NCBI GenBank assembly: GCA_039680175.1
Contig: JBDKTO010000065.1
Span: forward strand, 16,602 to 80,601
Reading direction: 5' to 3'
From: Veillonellales bacterium
GTDB taxonomy: Bacteria > Bacillota > Negativicutes > JAAYSF01
DNA length: 64,000 nt
Notes under the pieces: generated by a model
The model's database searches: none
Seen by the model: the letters and a program-made list of their open reading frames with translations, nothing else
Told to the model about the DNA's origin: nothing
Translations under genes and position numbers: made by a program
Part shown: one piece after another, positions 17,683-24,699 of the stretch
How positions within the stretch are numbered: position 1 is the stretch's first letter
How the letters are laid out: every line of letters starts with the position of its first letter

Positions 17683-18041
17683 AGTCCTTCTCCCTCAAAA
17701 TAGATTCAATATTTCTTTATTCTAAAGCAGCCTCTTTCATTATACCCTATTTTGTGCCGTTCATAACGAAAACTGCATTTTCCCGTGTCCTTTGTGTCTT
17801 CGCGGTTATCGTTCCCCAGGCGGGGATGCAGGGCTTTGAAACCACGAAGGCGCAAAGAGCGCAAAGGGGTTATGGTTTTTATTCTATTTTCCCTTCTTTT
17901 TCCGTGTCCTTTGTGCCTTCGCGGTTATCGTTCCCCATTTTGTTCTGCTTGCGGTACGATAGCGGCATAGCCTATCTTATATTAGCGCAAACTGATATAA
18001 TGATGGGTACTATCCGATAATGAAAAGAAGAGGTGTATTCA
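17683..18041. repeat. Intergenic region with two 36-bp direct repeats and an inverted copy
   Basis: This 359-base gap between the divergent helicase genes holds two copies of a 36-base sequence at 17783-17818 and 17902-17937, beginning CCGTGTCCTTTGTG and differing at one base. Between them, near 17840-17868, lies an inverted partial copy (AACCACGAAGGCGCAAAG). Sequences of the form CCTTTGTGTCTTCGCGG occur as interspersed repeats in several unrelated bacteria. The rest is AT-rich and holds the promoter of the plus-strand helicase. Confidence 0.8.
17993..18001 (+). promoter_or_regulatory. Extended -10 promoter of the second DEAD-box gene
   Basis: TGATATAAT (17993-18001) is a perfect extended -10 element about 41 bases upstream of the start codon. 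No strong -35 is seen. Confidence 0.6.
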
Positions 18042-19376
18042 ATGTCGTCAGACTTCACCGCGCTGGGTATCCGGCGTGAAATAAATGACTCCTTACGGGA
18101 CAGCGGCATCACCAGCCCTACCCCCGTCCAGCTTCAGGCCATTCCGCTGCTGATGGCAGGAAAAGATCTGATTGCCCAGTCCCAAACCGGTACCGGAAAA
18201 ACCCTTGCCTTTCTGCTGCCTATTTTGGAAAAAATCAAAATAAGCGCTCCTTACGTCCAAGCATTAATTGTAACACCGACTAGGGAACTGGCTCGGCAAA
18301 TAACAAAAGAAACAACGAAACTGGCCCAACCCATGGGCATCAATGTTCTCTCCGCCTACGGCGGTGAGGCGGTTGAGCAGCAAATCAGAAAACTAAAAGG
18401 CAATCCCCACATTGTAATCGGCACACCGGGCCGGCTGCTGGATCATGCCCGGCGCAAAACCCTGCAGCTGTCCGGCGTGTCAACACTGGTCATTGACGAA
18501 GCCGATCAAATGCTGCATATGGGTTTTTTAGAAGACATGGAAGAAATCATCGCCCAAACCTCCGGCAAACGGCAAACAATGTTGTTCTCAGCCACCATGC
18601 CTGCCAAAATCCGGGCCCTCGCCTCTCAATATATGAAGCAGCCGGTCAACATCAGCATCGAAAGTTCGCATGTGACATTGGACGAAATCAAGCAAATCAC
18701 CGTGGAGCTTGCCGAAGCCGACAAACTTGACAAGCTTTGCGGCATGATTGATCGCTATCAGCCCTATTTAGCCATTGTATTCTGTCATACCCGCGAACGG
18801 GTCATCTCCGTCAATACTGCTCTCAGCCAACGGGGATATGCTTCCGATGAACTCCACGGCGAGCTGACTCAGGCCAAGCGGACACAAGTCATGCGGCGCT
18901 TCAGCAGCGCCAAGCTGCAGATATTGGTAGCCACCGATATCGCCGCCCGGGGACTGGATATTGAAGGCGTCACCCATGTATTTAATTATGACATTCCCCA
19001 TGATGCCGAAAGCTATATCCACCGCATCGGTCGAACCGGTCGGGCCGGAGAAACCGGCACGGCGGTTACCTTTGTTACCCCGGCGGAACATCTTTATCTG
19101 CGGCTGATCGAGCAGGCTATCCGCGCGCCCATTGAAAAGCAGAAAGCAAACGGACAAACGGTTATTAAGAAAGCGAGCACGGCCTACAAACGCAAGGCTG
19201 GCGATACTGTAAGGCCGGATAAAAAAAATGATTTCACACCTACCGGTAAAAAGCCGCCAAAAAAAACCGTCAGCCACAGCGGCAGCAATCTGCGAAGCCG
19301 CCGCAAGCTCAAGACGGCTGGAGAAAATGTCGCTAAAAAGTCCTATGGTGCTAAAAGAAAGGCAGCCCGGCATTAA
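18042..19376 (+). CDS. DEAD-box RNA helicase (second copy, CshA-like)
   Basis: A 444-residue helicase with complete motifs: Q motif FTALGI...TPVQLQAIP, I SQTGTGKT, Ia PTRELARQ, Ib TPGRLLDH, II DEAD, III SATMP, V ATDIAARGLDIEGV and VI HRIGRTGRAGE. A basic C-terminal tail of about 90 residues (KKPPKKTV, GAKRKAARH) probably binds RNA, as in cold-shock-type helicases CshA/CshB. It differs from the divergent copy in motif Ib and tail, so the two are not a recent duplication. Start at ATG 18042 after AGAGGTG. Confidence 0.94.
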   Translation: MSSDFTALGIRREINDSLRDSGITSPTPVQLQAIPLLMAGKDLIAQSQTGTGKTLAFLLPILEKIKISAPYVQALIVTPTRELARQITKETTKLAQPMGINVLSAYGGEAVEQQIRKLKGNPHIVIGTPGRLLDHARRKTLQLSGVSTLVIDEADQMLHMGFLEDMEEIIAQTSGKRQTMLFSATMPAKIRALASQYMKQPVNISIESSHVTLDEIKQITVELAEADKLDKLCGMIDRYQPYLAIVFCHTRERVISVNTALSQRGYASDELHGELTQAKRTQVMRRFSSAKLQILVATDIAARGLDIEGVTHVFNYDIPHDAESYIHRIGRTGRAGETGTAVTFVTPAEHLYLRLIEQAIRAPIEKQKANGQTVIKKASTAYKRKAGDTVRPDKKNDFTPTGKKPPKKTVSHSGSNLRSRRKLKTAGENVAKKSYGAKRKAARH

Positions 19377-19392
19377 GGCTGCGGAGTTGATT

Positions 19393-19463
19393 TGGCGCAT
19401 AGCGCATGGCCCATGGCGCATAGCTCATAGCACTTGGCAATTGGAACTTGGAACTTGGAATTG
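19393..19463. repeat. Degenerate heptamer arrays (GCGCATA/GCTCATA and TTGGAAC types)
   Basis: Two neighbouring 7-base-period arrays follow the helicase gene. The first has units like GCGCATA, GCCCATG and GCTCATA. The second has units like TTGGAAC and TTGGCAA. The first array shares its unit with the perfect repeat at 1843-1872, so this genome seems to hold a dispersed family of intergenic heptamers. Confidence 0.7.
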
Positions 19464-19475
19464 AGAAAAAAATCT

Positions 19476-19575
19476 GAAGGACTGCAAGCCTTGGGCCGAG
19501 AATTAGCCATAAGCGGAGGTTAAGCGATGGCGGCGGAGCGTTGGTTAATCCCCGGATCAGGGCGGTGCCGCTTTC
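19476..19575 (+). ncRNA. Candidate structured RNA (possibly HEARO/IscB-omegaRNA-like), unverified
   Basis: A GC-rich island of about 100 bases in a gap without a convincing gene has nested complementary segments: AAGG/CCTT (19477-19480 with 19489-19492), GGC/GCC (19494-19496 with 19506-19508), AAGCGG/CCGCTT (19511-19516 with 19568-19573), GGTTAA/TTAATCC (19518-19523 with 19545-19551) and CCC/GGG (19551-19553 with 19560-19562). Stretches such as GGTTAAGCGATGG remind me of the HEARO RNA class (guide RNAs of IscB nucleases, often found without the nuclease). That likeness is from memory and not proven. Its strand is inferred from the same likeness. Confidence 0.4.
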
Positions 19576-19610
19576 TAGATGCTTACATTTAACACATAGC
19601 TCACCATATC

Positions 19611-19653
19611 AAAAGGCTCACAAGCTTCTGTATCAGAGACTTGTGAACCTTTT
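19611..19653. terminator. Bidirectional terminator between the helicase side and topoisomerase III
   Basis: AAAAGGcTCACAAG pairs with CTTGTGAaCCTTTT. It lies directly beyond the stop of the minus-strand topoisomerase gene and can act on either strand. Confidence 0.8.
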
Positions 19654-19654
19654 A

Positions 19655-21790
19655 TTATTGGGCTGCCGGCTGCGGGGGGATGGCCGGCTTTCCCTGATTA
19701 TCGTTATAGGTTGCCCTGCAGGCCGGATATTTCGTGCAGCCCCAAAACGCGCCGTTGATGCCTTTTCTCAGTTTTAAAGCTCCCTTGCGGCACTTGGGAC
19801 AAACATATTCCGGCTGCTGGGGCTTGCCATTCATATCATTATAGGCCGCTCTGCATTCCGGATAGCCGGAGCAGCCCCAGAACTTGCCGTTTTTGCCGTT
19901 TCGCAGCTGGAGCACTCCTTTACCGCACTGGGGACAAGGATACTCTCCTTTCAGGGGAATACTTGCCTGCTTCGCCTTAGCGCACAAATCGACGGTAAAA
20001 TCGACCTGCTGTCTAAGAAAAGCTTCCAGGCTCTCACTGCCGTCAACCATACGGTGCAGAATGTCTTCCCACAGAGCTGTAAAATCCGGATAAGTCATTT
20101 CATCCGGCAGAGCGTCAATTAATAAATATGCCCAATCGGTCGGCACAAGATATTTCTTCTTCTTTTCCTCTTTTAAAAAGCCTCTCTGAATCAGTTCCTT
20201 GATAATCGTCGCCCGGGTCGCTTCCGTGCCAATACCGGACACATCCTTCAACTGCTTTTTAAGTTCCGGATTTTTTACATATTTATGAATCTCTTTCATC
20301 GCGGCCAGCAGGGTGGACGCCGTGAACCGGGTTGGCGGCCTGGTCGCCTTTTTGTCAGCCGAAACGCGAGTACAGTCTGCTTCATCACCCTGTTCCATCG
20401 CCGGCAGCGTTCCGCTGTCTTCCTCTTTTTTCTCGTCGTCTTCCATGCCGTACACGGTCTTCCAGCCGGATTCGATGATGATTCGCCCGCTGGCCGCAAA
20501 AATCTCCCCGGCGTGTTCTACTTCCACCTTCGTCTGATTATAGACATGCACCGGATAAAATTGGGCAATATAGGCCTGAGCAATCAAACAGTAAACCTTT
20601 TTTTCCACCTCCTGCAAGGCGGAAAAATTGCATTTTCCCGTTGTAGGAATGATGGCATGATGGGCGGTAATCTTCTTATCATTCCAGGCCCGGCTTTTGA
20701 TTTTAGGATCGGCTCCCTTTGACCACTCTGCCAGCTGAGGCTGGCTGCTGCCGGACAAATTCTCCAGAATTGCGGTACCGTCATCATGCTGTGACTCCGG
20801 CAGAAAATCGCAATCCGACCGGGGATAGGTAGTCAGCTTTTTCTCATACAGCTTTTGCGCCGTATCCAAAATCGTCTGGGGATCATAGCCGAATTTTTTT
20901 CCGGCCATGACCTGCAGTACGGACAATGACAGCGGCAGCCGCTGGGTTTCTTTCTTCTCCGTTGTTACACAAAGGGTGATCTTCGCCTTTTCCTTCGTTG
21001 TCTCAATTTTCTCCAGCAAAGACTGAGCAACCGCCTGATCCACCAGACGCCCTTCGTTGTCCCGGCCCGGCTGCTCCGCCTGCGGTTTCCAGTGGGCGGT
21101 AAACAAACCGTTCTCATGCTGAAAATCGGCTTTAAGCGTGAAATAATCAAGCGGAACAAAATTTTCCAGTTCCCGCTCCCGCCGCACCACCAAAGCCAAA
21201 GTCGGCGTCTTCACCCGCCCTACGGGAAGCGTCGTCCGGTGGCCGGCCCTCTGGGCGGCCAAAGTATACGCCCGGGACAAGTTCATACCAATCAGCCAGT
21301 CGGCTCTGGCTCGGGCAAGGGCCGACTGCTGCAGCGGATAAAAGTCCTGATTATCCCGCAGATTGGCAATGGCCTGCTTGATGCTTTTTTCATCCAGGGC
21401 GTTTAGCAGAATGCGGCGAACCGGCTTTTCATTGTGGACATATTCTAAAATTTCATCAATCAATAACTGTCCTTCCCGGTCCGGGTCGCCGGCATGAACA
21501 ATCTCCGCCGCCTCGCCTATCAGCTTTTGAATAATGCTAAATTGTTTTTTACAGGAATCGGCTACCAGAAGCTTCCACGTTTCCGGAATAATCGGCAAGT
21601 CTTCCATGCGCCATTTTTCATATTTCTCATCATATTCACGAGGCTCGGCCTGCCGGAGAACATGACCGAATCCCCAGGTAATTACGTCGCCGCCGGCCAC
21701 AATATATCCGTCTTTACGGCTTACCGTTCCAGGCAGGCACTTGGCAATTTCAGCCGCCATGCTGGGTTTTTCAGCAATATACAGTCGCAC
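19655..21790 (-). CDS. topB: DNA topoisomerase III (second copy)
   Basis: Type IA topoisomerase of 711 residues. The TOPRIM domain shows RLYIAEKPSMAAEIA at the start and HAGDPDREGQLLIDEIL near residue 95; the catalytic tyrosine is in LTTYPRSDCDFLPES (about 315-330). The C-terminus has two topoisomerase-type zinc ribbons with CPQCGKGVLQLR and CPKCRKGALKLR, each ending in a FWGC..YPxC pattern. The GTG at 21790 is chosen because GGAG lies 7 bases upstream. It follows uvsE by 41 bases and is probably co-transcribed with it. The diverged copy at 12968 keeps a different zinc-ribbon type, suggesting separate roles. Confidence 0.94.
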   Translation of the reverse strand: MRLYIAEKPSMAAEIAKCLPGTVSRKDGYIVAGGDVITWGFGHVLRQAEPREYDEKYEKWRMEDLPIIPETWKLLVADSCKKQFSIIQKLIGEAAEIVHAGDPDREGQLLIDEILEYVHNEKPVRRILLNALDEKSIKQAIANLRDNQDFYPLQQSALARARADWLIGMNLSRAYTLAAQRAGHRTTLPVGRVKTPTLALVVRRERELENFVPLDYFTLKADFQHENGLFTAHWKPQAEQPGRDNEGRLVDQAVAQSLLEKIETTKEKAKITLCVTTEKKETQRLPLSLSVLQVMAGKKFGYDPQTILDTAQKLYEKKLTTYPRSDCDFLPESQHDDGTAILENLSGSSQPQLAEWSKGADPKIKSRAWNDKKITAHHAIIPTTGKCNFSALQEVEKKVYCLIAQAYIAQFYPVHVYNQTKVEVEHAGEIFAASGRIIIESGWKTVYGMEDDEKKEEDSGTLPAMEQGDEADCTRVSADKKATRPPTRFTASTLLAAMKEIHKYVKNPELKKQLKDVSGIGTEATRATIIKELIQRGFLKEEKKKKYLVPTDWAYLLIDALPDEMTYPDFTALWEDILHRMVDGSESLEAFLRQQVDFTVDLCAKAKQASIPLKGEYPCPQCGKGVLQLRNGKNGKFWGCSGYPECRAAYNDMNGKPQQPEYVCPKCRKGALKLRKGINGAFWGCTKYPACRATYNDNQGKPAIPPQPAAQ

Positions 21791-21831
21791 GTTCGCACTC
21801 CTTAAAAAAATTAAAATTCCAGTATAGCCAC

Positions 21832-22785
21832 TCAATACTCAATCGTAGCTTGATCGATAAACTTCACACCCGGGACTTGCCGCAAATCGGCTAACAGCTG
21901 AAACATTGCCTTGTCTTTTTGTTTGGCTTCTATCATCACATCAAAATCGGCGCCAAATGGCTTAGCCTTATGTAAAAAAGCAACAAATTCTTCCGCATGA
22001 ATATAGTCCGCATGGCTGCGGAAACTGCCGGCACTTTTGGAACTTGAGACATGAATTTTAGGCATCATATCCCGCCAAGTAGCAAAAATCTCCGGCAACA
22101 TTTCTTCAAGAGTTTCCCCTGTATTATAACAGGAATGATGATGCACATCCAGCACCATCGGCCTGCCAAGCTGTCGGCAAAGTCCAAGGACATCGGCGGC
22201 CGAATAGGATTTATCATCGTTTTCCAGCATTAAACGATTTTGCATTTCCGGGGACAATCCACTGAAACTTTCTTTGAATCTTTCCAAAGCCAGCTCTTTG
22301 TTTTGATATACTCCGCCGACATGGATCACCAGTTTCGCCTCAGCCCCTAACCCCATGGCATCAAATATTCCGGCGTGATATGCCAAATCGCCTTTTGCTG
22401 CCTCAACCACTTTAGGCTCAGGACTATTCAGCACCGTAAAATGGTCGGGATGAGAGCTGACCCGCATGCCATGCTCACGGACGAACTCACCGATCTCCGC
22501 CAATTCTGTTTGAAATTCTTCCCGGTAATTCCAGCCGCTGACACTGGGATGGGTAGCCAGAGGAATCAGCTTCGAAGTAAACCGGAATACATGAATATCA
22601 TGAGCCGCATTATAACGAAGAACCCTCATCTGAGTGGTTAAATTTTCACGAACAATGCGGCGTAAACGAGTAAGCCGGTCTTGCTGTTCCGATATTTTAC
22701 TAAGGCCAGCTACCGTCATCGTCTTGTTCGGTGAACCCTGAAGTATGTTAAGAGCCATGGCGACATAGCCAAAGCGAATCATCAT
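21832..22785 (-). CDS. uvsE: UV damage endonuclease UvsE
   Basis: UvsE nicks DNA 5' of UV photoproducts and abasic sites, an alternative to nucleotide excision repair. The 317-residue protein begins IRFGYVAMALNI and has TIM-barrel metal-ligand motifs: RVSSHPDHFTVLNS, VIHVGGVYQNK, LMLENDDKSYS, VLDVHHHSCYN and PKIHVSSSKS. All are typical. Start at ATG 22785, preceded by a GGTGG site; an open frame continues 8 codons upstream. It is divergent from a small hypothetical gene and lies just upstream of topoisomerase III. Confidence 0.94.
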   Translation of the reverse strand: MMIRFGYVAMALNILQGSPNKTMTVAGLSKISEQQDRLTRLRRIVRENLTTQMRVLRYNAAHDIHVFRFTSKLIPLATHPSVSGWNYREEFQTELAEIGEFVREHGMRVSSHPDHFTVLNSPEPKVVEAAKGDLAYHAGIFDAMGLGAEAKLVIHVGGVYQNKELALERFKESFSGLSPEMQNRLMLENDDKSYSAADVLGLCRQLGRPMVLDVHHHSCYNTGETLEEMLPEIFATWRDMMPKIHVSSSKSAGSFRSHADYIHAEEFVAFLHKAKPFGADFDVMIEAKQKDKAMFQLLADLRQVPGVKFIDQATIEY

Positions 22786-22837
22786 TGTTGACACCACCCT
22801 GTTTGCCAAAAACGTTTCGGTTCAAATCGTTCTTTTA

Positions 22838-22866
22838 TTGTAAGTGTCGTCAATTTACGCTACAAT
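22838..22866 (+). promoter_or_regulatory. Sigma-A-type promoter of the small hypothetical gene
   Basis: TTGTAA (22838-22843) and TACAAT (22861-22866) with a 17-base spacer. Its position rules out an upstream GTG at 22844 as the start of the following gene. Confidence 0.6.
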
Positions 22867-22894
22867 AACAGTATTAGATCATCTGGGAAAGGTT

Positions 22895-23233
22895 GTGATT
22901 CCTCTGACTGATGAAAATATCCGGAAATTTTACCAAGCTCTGGGTTTTGAAGAAACCGAGCAAGAGGATGGCTCTGCCGAACTGTTCTTCGTATTCAGCG
23001 AAGCGGGAAATTATGCCCTGATTACGGATGAAGCCGGAAACATGCCGGAAAACTTACAGCAGACGATTATTTTTGCCTGCTATACACCGGACAACGCCTT
23101 CTTATGGAGCACCGGCTTTAAAAATTCCCTGCAGTTCCAGGAGGTCTGGTCTTCCGGTCAAACCTTGACGGAAAAACACGATGCAGTATTAAAACATCGG
23201 GACAGCAGCGGTTATTATAACCCATCAGTTTGA
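22895..23233 (+). CDS. Small protein of unknown function
   Basis: I do not recognise this 112-residue protein. It is acidic, with no signal peptide or membrane segment. Segments ENIRKFYQALGF and ALITDEAGNMPE, with alternating strands and helices, hint at a half VOC-like or stress-response fold, but no motif decides it. The frame is open to a GTG at 22844, but a promoter overlaps that codon, so the GTG at 22895, with GGGAAAGG before it, is more likely. It ends in a strong hairpin that overlaps the stop codon of the convergent MATE gene. Confidence 0.6.
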   Translation: MIPLTDENIRKFYQALGFEETEQEDGSAELFFVFSEAGNYALITDEAGNMPENLQQTIIFACYTPDNAFLWSTGFKNSLQFQEVWSSGQTLTEKHDAVLKHRDSSGYYNPSV

Positions 23234-23253
23234 GACAACAAAGGGACAGCAGC

Positions 23254-23287
23254 AATCATGACTGTGAAACACAGTCATGATTGTTTT
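23254..23287 (+). terminator. Terminator hairpin shared by convergent genes
   Basis: A perfect 12-bp stem, AATCATGACTGT with ACAGTCATGATT, followed by TTGTTTT on the plus strand. It overlaps the stop codon (23275-23277) of the minus-strand MATE gene. Confidence 0.85.
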
Positions 23288-24627
23288 ACTTCCGCCGGTT
23301 TTAACTGCCTGATTTGATTCCATACCAGGATTCCGGTAAGAATAGCCGCACCTAAATCGGCAAGGGGAGATGCCAGCCAGATCCCCGTCACACCCCAAAA
23401 GCGGGGCAGAATCAATACCAGCGGAATTAATAAAATGACTTGCCGGGACATACTTAACAGCAATGAATGATACGGCTTGCCGATAGCCTGAAACAGCACG
23501 GAGCCCACGATCTGAAACCCAACCACCGGCAGCATGCATAGCGATAGTCTCAGTCCCTTGGCCCCAATAACAATCAGTTCCGGCTCATTATTAAACAGCC
23601 GCACGATATACGTGTCAAAAAGTTCAACAAGGAGAAAGCCGGATACCGAGATCACCGTGGCAGCCATCATTCCCTTGTTCAGCGTTTCAATGACCCGGCT
23701 GTAATTTCTTGCTCCATAATTATAACCAATAATAGGCTGAACCCCCTGGTTAATGCCGAAAATCGGCATTAACATCAGCAAGGATATCCGGTTGACAATT
23801 CCCATAGCCGCAACCGCCAGCTGTCCGCCGTAAATCTGCAGAGAAAAATTCAGTAACCCGGTTACCACACTGGCGGCAAGCTGCATGCAAAAAACCGAAG
23901 AACCCATAGCCAGAATTTTAGGAATAATGAGTTTACTTAATCTTATATTGCATAGCCGCAGCTTGAGAAAACTATTTTCCCCCCGAAAATGCCGCAGCAC
24001 CAACAGCGCGGACACAGCCTGGGAAATCACCGTTGCCAGCGCCGAGCCTTTAATTCCCAGCCCCAGAATAAAAATAAACAGCGGGTTTAACAGTGTATTA
24101 AGCACAGCCGAAATAATCATCGTCTGCATGGCAATTCGGGGATGTCCCTCGGCTCGTATGACATTATTCAGTCCGAAACCCAGGAACATAAAAATGTTCC
24201 CCAGCAAAATAACATGGGTAAAATCCCGGGCGTAAGGCAGGACCGCCGCTTCGGCGCCCAGATTAGCCAGAATCGGCTCTAAAAACAACTCAAATCCCGT
24301 GGTCAGCACAAGGGACGAAACCATCCCCAGCAGCAAGGCAGTCCCCAGAATCTTCTCCGCTTCCTGAATTTTATGCTCCCCCATGCGAATTGAAATGAGA
24401 GTCGTTGCCCCAACGCCTATCAGCATGCTGAAAGCCATTAAAATAATCATAACCGGAAAGGCGACGGTCACGGCGGCCAGTCCGATGGCGCCGACGCCGT
24501 GACCGACGAAGATACTGTCCACGATATTATACAGTCCGTTAACCATCATGCCGGTAATTGCCGGTAAGGAAAAATCCCAAAGCAGCCGGCCTATCTTTTT
24601 TTCGCCCATCTCATGCGGATTATGCAA
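23275..24627 (-). CDS. MATE family multidrug/cation antiporter
   Basis: A 450-residue inner-membrane protein with 12 hydrophobic segments in two repeats of six, as in MATE proteins that export drugs in exchange for Na+ or H+. Typical motifs are LPAITGMMVNGLYNIVDSIFVG in helix 1 and GINQGVQPIIGYNYGA in helix 7. The likely start is TTG (24627), with TAGGAG eight bases upstream; an ATG six codons in lacks a clear site. It resembles the MepA/NorM-like DinF subset, but the substrate cannot be given. It is convergent with the small unknown gene. Confidence 0.93.
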   Translation of the reverse strand: MHNPHEMGEKKIGRLLWDFSLPAITGMMVNGLYNIVDSIFVGHGVGAIGLAAVTVAFPVMIILMAFSMLIGVGATTLISIRMGEHKIQEAEKILGTALLLGMVSSLVLTTGFELFLEPILANLGAEAAVLPYARDFTHVILLGNIFMFLGFGLNNVIRAEGHPRIAMQTMIISAVLNTLLNPLFIFILGLGIKGSALATVISQAVSALLVLRHFRGENSFLKLRLCNIRLSKLIIPKILAMGSSVFCMQLAASVVTGLLNFSLQIYGGQLAVAAMGIVNRISLLMLMPIFGINQGVQPIIGYNYGARNYSRVIETLNKGMMAATVISVSGFLLVELFDTYIVRLFNNEPELIVIGAKGLRLSLCMLPVVGFQIVGSVLFQAIGKPYHSLLLSMSRQVILLIPLVLILPRFWGVTGIWLASPLADLGAAILTGILVWNQIRQLKPAEVKQS

Positions 24628-24699
24628 AATGATTCTCCTATCTCACGCTATGATTCTCCTTATTAGATTGGCTGATTCGGCTGACAGCTATACAAAACC

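Noticed and set aside
17785..18020. Open frames across the repeat-containing gap between helicases
   Set aside because: Translation of the direct repeats yields peptides such as FVSSRLSFP in both copies; these arise from the repeat, not from a gene.
19541..19777. Plus-strand frame of 78 codons over the structured region and the end of topoisomerase III
   Set aside because: No ribosome site, overlaps the coding end of the topoisomerase gene and the terminator; better explained as non-coding.
22844..22894. GTG at 22844 as start of the small unknown gene
   Set aside because: A TTGTAA-17-TACAAT promoter overlaps the codon, so it would not be in the transcript; GTG 22895 fits better.
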